Origin: Actinomycetes bacterium | GTDB lineage: Bacteria; Actinomycetota; Thermoleophilia; Solirubrobacterales; Solirubrobacteraceae | Assembly (NCBI GenBank): GCA_023404805.1 | Contig: JAEYAL010000333.1 | Coordinates: 1 to 9,541 of the forward strand | Direction: 5' to 3' | Length of the DNA stretch: 9,541 nucleotides | Part shown: piece after piece, positions 6,033-9,541 of the stretch | How positions within the stretch are numbered: the first letter of the stretch is position 1 | Layout: each line of letters opens with the position of its first letter | Position numbers and translations under genes: made by a program | Notes under the pieces: generated by a model | The model's database searches: none | The model's input: the letters and a program-made list of their open reading frames with translations, nothing else | What the model was told of the DNA's origin: nothing

Positions 6033-9000
6033 GTGTCACGCCGCGTTCGACCACTCCTCTTCCTGCTGACGCTGCTCAGCGCGCTCGCTGTCGGCGGGCC
6101 CGGTGCCTCACCCGCCAGCGCCGGCGGCATCCAGATCGCCCCTGACGGCAACGACCCGGGCGTTGCTGTCGACGCGGCGGGCACCGCCCACATCGCCTTC
6201 TCCAGCCAGGTGGGCTCGGCGTACCCCTACACGCACGACTACAGCTACTGCCGCCTCAAGCGCGGCGCGACCGCGTGCGACAAGCGCGTCCGGCTCAAGA
6301 CGGGCGGCGCCCCCGACGGCTCACTCGACCACTTCGGCCGCGCGCAGGTCCTGGTCGACGGCGCGCGCGTCATCGTGGTCGGCGACACCTGCTGCGGTGG
6401 CGGTGACGGCGTCAAAGCGTGGGTGTCGGCCAACGGCGGGGACTCCTTCGCGGCCCCGGTCACGCTCTTCAAGACGATGTCCATGGAGGAAGCGGTCCTC
6501 GGACCGGGCACGAACTCGGTCAGTGCGATCGACTCCACGACGACCGGCGGCGTGACCTACGCGACCGGCAACCTCGATGGCTCGACCGCGGGCCTCTCGC
6601 CGTTCGCGATCGGCGCGGGCGTCGGGCCGGACTTCTTCGGCGCGCACGCCCAGGCCGGCGTCGGCCTCCTCAACGCGCAGACGCCGTATGTGGTGCTCAG
6701 CGATGGCGGGCGCGTCTGGGTCAAGCGGTTCGACTCGACGAAGACCGGCTTCAACACCCCGGCCAACTGGCTGCCGCCGCAGAAGATCGACGAGGAGAAC
6801 ATCACCGAGCCGGTGACCACCTACGGGCCGAACGGCGCCTTCGTGGCCTACGCGACGAACAACCCGCGCGCGAACCTCACCTACCCGTGGATCGTGCACC
6901 GCATCGGCGACGACGGCTCGATCGGCCCGGCGATGGAGCTCGGCGCGAGCGGCGCGTCCGCGATCCAGGGCGACATCGCAGAGGACGCCGAAGGCCGCGT
7001 CCACGTCGCGTACCTGGAGAACCACGACGGCAACAAGCTGACCTACCAGTGGTCCAAGCGCGGCGTCACGTGGGCCGACCCGGTGAAGCTCTCGCCCGCC
7101 GACGACGACATCCGCAACATGCAGATCGGCGTCGCACCCGACGGCGGCGGCTGGATCGTCGCAGGCTCGGCGAACCACCTGACGCCCGTCAAGGTCTACC
7201 CGCTCGAGCCCAAGGGCGACGCCGACCCGGCCCCCGCCCCGCCGACCACGCCGGGCGGTGGGGCGCCGGTCGAGCCGCCGCTCGCGTGCCCGGCGCAGAT
7301 CGAGGTCGCCAAGGGCATCAAGGCGCAGGTGCGCACCGCTGACTGCTTCAAGGACCTCGGCAAAGGCAAGTTCCGCACGACTGGCTCGGTGCGCGTGAAC
7401 GGCGTCGACTTCACGGCGCCCGCCAGCGGCACGTTCACCGTCGACACGAAGGCCCACACGGTCGAGGCGAAGGGCAGCTACTCGACGCAGGTCGGCTCGA
7501 TCGTCCTGCGCAAGGGCAGCCTCGTCTGGAACGTCACGCAGATCAACCAGGTCCCCGGGCTGTCGGCGTTCGGCGTGAAGCTGTTCGGCCTCGGCATCTC
7601 GGGCACCGCCGACGTGAAGTTCGACGCCGTGGGTGCCGCCGTCACGGTGAACGTTGACCTGCCGTACCCGCTCGACGCGGTCCGCGGCCAGACCACGCTG
7701 CGCGCGACGATGAGCGGCGGGCTGAAGGTCGACGGCGTCCACATCACCGCGACCACGGTGCCGATCGGGCCGGTCGAGGTGCGCAACCTCGACCTGGAGT
7801 ACATCGGCGCGAACGACGGCTTCGAGGGCCATGCCGACATCTATCTGCCGCCATCGGCGGAGAAGGCGGTCTCGGCCGGGTTCGGCTTCGCGGGCGGCGC
7901 GTTCAAGCACGCGGAGTTCGAGATCGGGGCGCCCGCGCCGCCGTTCCCGCTGCCGCTGTGGGCCACGCCGCCGGTCGTCCTCAACCGCGTCGGTCTCGCG
8001 GCGATCAACGACGACAAGGGCTTCACGCTCAAGGGCGGCGTGCAGATCGTCGCGGGCAAGGAGATCGCCGGACTCAAGCCGGTCTCGATCGACGCGCTCC
8101 CCTCGTCGGGCGGCGGCGCCTCGCTGTTCATCCCGAAGAAGGGCGACTACGCCGTCATCTCGGCCAAGGGCAAGATCGCGATCCTCGACATCCCCGTGGC
8201 AACGGGCCAGTTCAGCCTCAGCACGGCCGGTCCGCTCACGTTCGGCGGCTCCGCGAAGATCGACTTCGAGATCGTCGACATCAACATCCTGATCGAGGGC
8301 GGCATCAACCTCAGCAACGCCGACTTTTACGCCGGCGGCAAGGGCTCGGCGTGCGTGAGCCTCCTGGACCTGGAGGGCTGCGCCCACGTGTCTGCGATCC
8401 TCTCGTCGATCGGATTCGCCGCTTGCGGATCGCTCGAGGGCAAAGAGAAGGTCACCGGCGCCAGCGTGAGCATCGGCCTCGGCTACGACCGCAAGTGGAA
8501 GGGTGGCGGCCACCTCGGCGACTGCAAGTACGACGAGTACAAGCCTGCGTCGCTGACCGGATCGGGTGCGCGGGCCCGGCGGCTCGCGGCTGACGGCGAA
8601 GCCGCGCTGCTGCAGGCCGGCGGCGCGCAGACGCTGGTGCTGCCCGGCGGCGAAGGGCGCGGTATCCGCGTGAAGGGCAGCGGCTCGCGCCCGGGCTTCA
8701 CGTTCGCGGGTCCCGGCGGCCGCACGCTGACCGTCCCCGCTGGAACAAACGAGCCGGCCTTCGGCGGCAACGTCGCCGCGGTCCCAGTCGGCCCGGACGA
8801 GATCGAGCTGCAGGTCCGCCAGCCCGCCGGCTCGTGGACGCTCACGCCGGCTCCTGGCTCGACGGTCACCGCGGTCGAGACCGCGCAGGCGCTGCCGACG
8901 CCGAAGCTCTCGGGCTCGGTGCGCAAGGCCGGCGGGCGGGCGCGCACGCTGCAGGTGAAGGCGGGCAACCTCGGCGGCCAGCGGCTGATCGTGCGTGAGG

Positions 9001-9467
9001 TGCTCCCCGGGGGCGGCGCCCACGAGATCGGCACGGTCCGCAAGAACGGCACGTCGACGCTGCGCTTCACCCCGACGGACGGCCCGGCCGGCCAGCGGAC
9101 CATCGAGGCGGTCGTCGTCGCTGGCGAGCGCCAGGTCGGCGTCGTGCCGGTCACGACCTACACGGCACCCGGGCCGATCAAGCTCGGGGCGCCGTCGTCG
9201 GTCACGCTCAAGCGGTCCAAGACCGCTGTCGCGGTGCGCTGGAAGAAGGTCGCGGGCGCAGACCGCTACCGCGTCAAGATCGTCGCGAGCGATGGCCGCG
9301 AACAGATCCTGACGGTCGATGCTCCCAAGACGAAGGTCTCGGTTCCCGCGGTCACCGCCGACGACAAGGTGACGATCCGCGTCAGCGCCGTCACCAAGCT
9401 CGGCGCTGAGGGCAAGGCCCGCGCCGCGACGAGCAAGGCGACCAAGAAGGCGAAGAAGAAGCGCTGA
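6033..9467 (+). CDS. Large secreted multidomain protein: propeller-like N-terminus, beta-rich middle, C-terminal Fn3-like domain
   Basis: A 1,144-residue exported protein of unknown function. Residues 1-30 form a signal peptide (MSRRVRP, then a Leu-rich core, cleavage likely after ASA at 28-30). Residues about 31-394 look like a sialidase/BNR-type beta-propeller: repeated GVAVDAAGTAHIAF, VSANGGDSFAAPVTL, AEDAEGRVHVAYL and SKRGVTWADPVKLSP motifs, with a CC pair in DTCCGGGD. A Pro/Gly-rich linker (about 396-412) leads to a long beta-rich region (about 413-835) with recurring Gly/Ala strands such as GFEGHADIYLPP and LTFGGSAKIDFEI and several scattered Cys, suggesting disulphides. Residues about 845-1045 are further beta-rich Gly/Pro sequence. 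Residues about 1050-1130 match a fibronectin type III-like domain (AVRWKKVAGADRYRVKI), and the tail is Lys-rich (KATKKAKKKR). There is no LPXTG motif or C-terminal membrane segment, so it is probably secreted or held on the wall by charge. GTG 6033 is preferred over TTG 6024 because it gives the standard basic n-region and suitable upstream spacing. Confidence 0.85.
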   Translation: MSRRVRPLLFLLTLLSALAVGGPGASPASAGGIQIAPDGNDPGVAVDAAGTAHIAFSSQVGSAYPYTHDYSYCRLKRGATACDKRVRLKTGGAPDGSLDHFGRAQVLVDGARVIVVGDTCCGGGDGVKAWVSANGGDSFAAPVTLFKTMSMEEAVLGPGTNSVSAIDSTTTGGVTYATGNLDGSTAGLSPFAIGAGVGPDFFGAHAQAGVGLLNAQTPYVVLSDGGRVWVKRFDSTKTGFNTPANWLPPQKIDEENITEPVTTYGPNGAFVAYATNNPRANLTYPWIVHRIGDDGSIGPAMELGASGASAIQGDIAEDAEGRVHVAYLENHDGNKLTYQWSKRGVTWADPVKLSPADDDIRNMQIGVAPDGGGWIVAGSANHLTPVKVYPLEPKGDADPAPAPPTTPGGGAPVEPPLACPAQIEVAKGIKAQVRTADCFKDLGKGKFRTTGSVRVNGVDFTAPASGTFTVDTKAHTVEAKGSYSTQVGSIVLRKGSLVWNVTQINQVPGLSAFGVKLFGLGISGTADVKFDAVGAAVTVNVDLPYPLDAVRGQTTLRATMSGGLKVDGVHITATTVPIGPVEVRNLDLEYIGANDGFEGHADIYLPPSAEKAVSAGFGFAGGAFKHAEFEIGAPAPPFPLPLWATPPVVLNRVGLAAINDDKGFTLKGGVQIVAGKEIAGLKPVSIDALPSSGGGASLFIPKKGDYAVISAKGKIAILDIPVATGQFSLSTAGPLTFGGSAKIDFEIVDINILIEGGINLSNADFYAGGKGSACVSLLDLEGCAHVSAILSSIGFAACGSLEGKEKVTGASVSIGLGYDRKWKGGGHLGDCKYDEYKPASLTGSGARARRLAADGEAALLQAGGAQTLVLPGGEGRGIRVKGSGSRPGFTFAGPGGRTLTVPAGTNEPAFGGNVAAVPVGPDEIELQVRQPAGSWTLTPAPGSTVTAVETAQALPTPKLSGSVRKAGGRARTLQVKAGNLGGQRLIVREVLPGGGAHEIGTVRKNGTSTLRFTPTDGPAGQRTIEAVVVAGERQVGVVPVTTYTAPGPIKLGAPSSVTLKRSKTAVAVRWKKVAGADRYRVKIVASDGREQILTVDAPKTKVSVPAVTADDKVTIRVSAVTKLGAEGKARAATSKATKKAKKKR

Positions 9468-9474
9468 GCGGGGC

Positions 9475-9497
9475 GGCGCGGCCTCCACCGCCGCGCC
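9475..9497 (+). terminator. Hairpin after the secreted-protein gene
   Basis: GGCGCGGC (9475-9482) pairs with GCCGCGCC (9490-9497) around a 7-nt loop, starting 7 bp after the stop codon. Only a short pyrimidine patch (CCCCCTTCTT, 9526 and before) follows some 20 bp later, so it is a U-poor terminator candidate. The remaining bases to the window end hold nothing else I can identify. Confidence 0.5.
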
Positions 9498-9541
9498 CGG
9501 GCGGCAGCCCACGACCCCCTTCTTAAGCACCCCCGCGCGCG

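Noticed and set aside
6321..9530. Long open frame on the minus strand (1,069 codons) opposite the secreted-protein gene
   Set aside because: Composition is dominated by R, A, D, L and V with no domain or signal. The plus-strand frame has a signal peptide and an Fn3-like domain, so this is a mirror of codon bias.

Overview
The window is GC-rich (about 70% by eye), with strong G/C bias at third codon positions. Every gene I can support lies on the + strand. The gene content suggests an actinobacterium: an EttA-type ABC-F protein, an AbiEi-like/DUF559-like fusion, an AraC + VOC pair, leaderless-looking starts, and a large secreted protein ending in a fibronectin-III-like domain and a Lys-rich tail. 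The Thermoleophilia/Solirubrobacterales are my best guess, but this is inference from style, not a database match.

Layout. Bases 1-181 are non-coding and hold a GC hairpin, one inverted copy of a palindromic repeat and a run of eight G. Bases 182-1213 encode an AbiEi-like winged-helix protein fused to a Vsr/DUF559-like nuclease fold, with more relaxed codon use than its neighbours. Bases 1214-1579 are non-coding and carry four tandem 62-bp palindromic units (1241-1488) plus a 14-bp perfect palindrome. The translation factor ettA follows (1580-3232). Its last codons, stop and terminator-like hairpin are tandemly duplicated with a 77-bp period, and a third partial copy runs into the promoter of pepT. 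pepT (3400-4701) overlaps an AraC-family regulator gene (4698-5432) by 4 bp. A VOC/glyoxalase-fold gene (5526-5906) comes next, and then a gene for a secreted multidomain protein of about 1,144 residues (6033-9467), followed by a hairpin.

How the genes fit together. EttA and PepT are housekeeping proteins (translation and peptide turnover). PepT and the AraC regulator are probably co-transcribed and translationally coupled. The regulator and the VOC protein form a common actinobacterial type of neighbour pair, so the VOC gene may be its target. The AbiEi/DUF559 protein and the secreted protein look like independent accessory genes.

I found no clear new multi-gene system. The most interesting signals are non-coding: a palindromic repeat family with conserved arms and exchangeable cores; the 77-bp duplication of a gene end with its terminator; and a recurring TAnnnT box 6-7 nt before three start codons, which implies leaderless mRNAs. 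No tRNA, rRNA, CRISPR array, transposase or known riboswitch was recognised.
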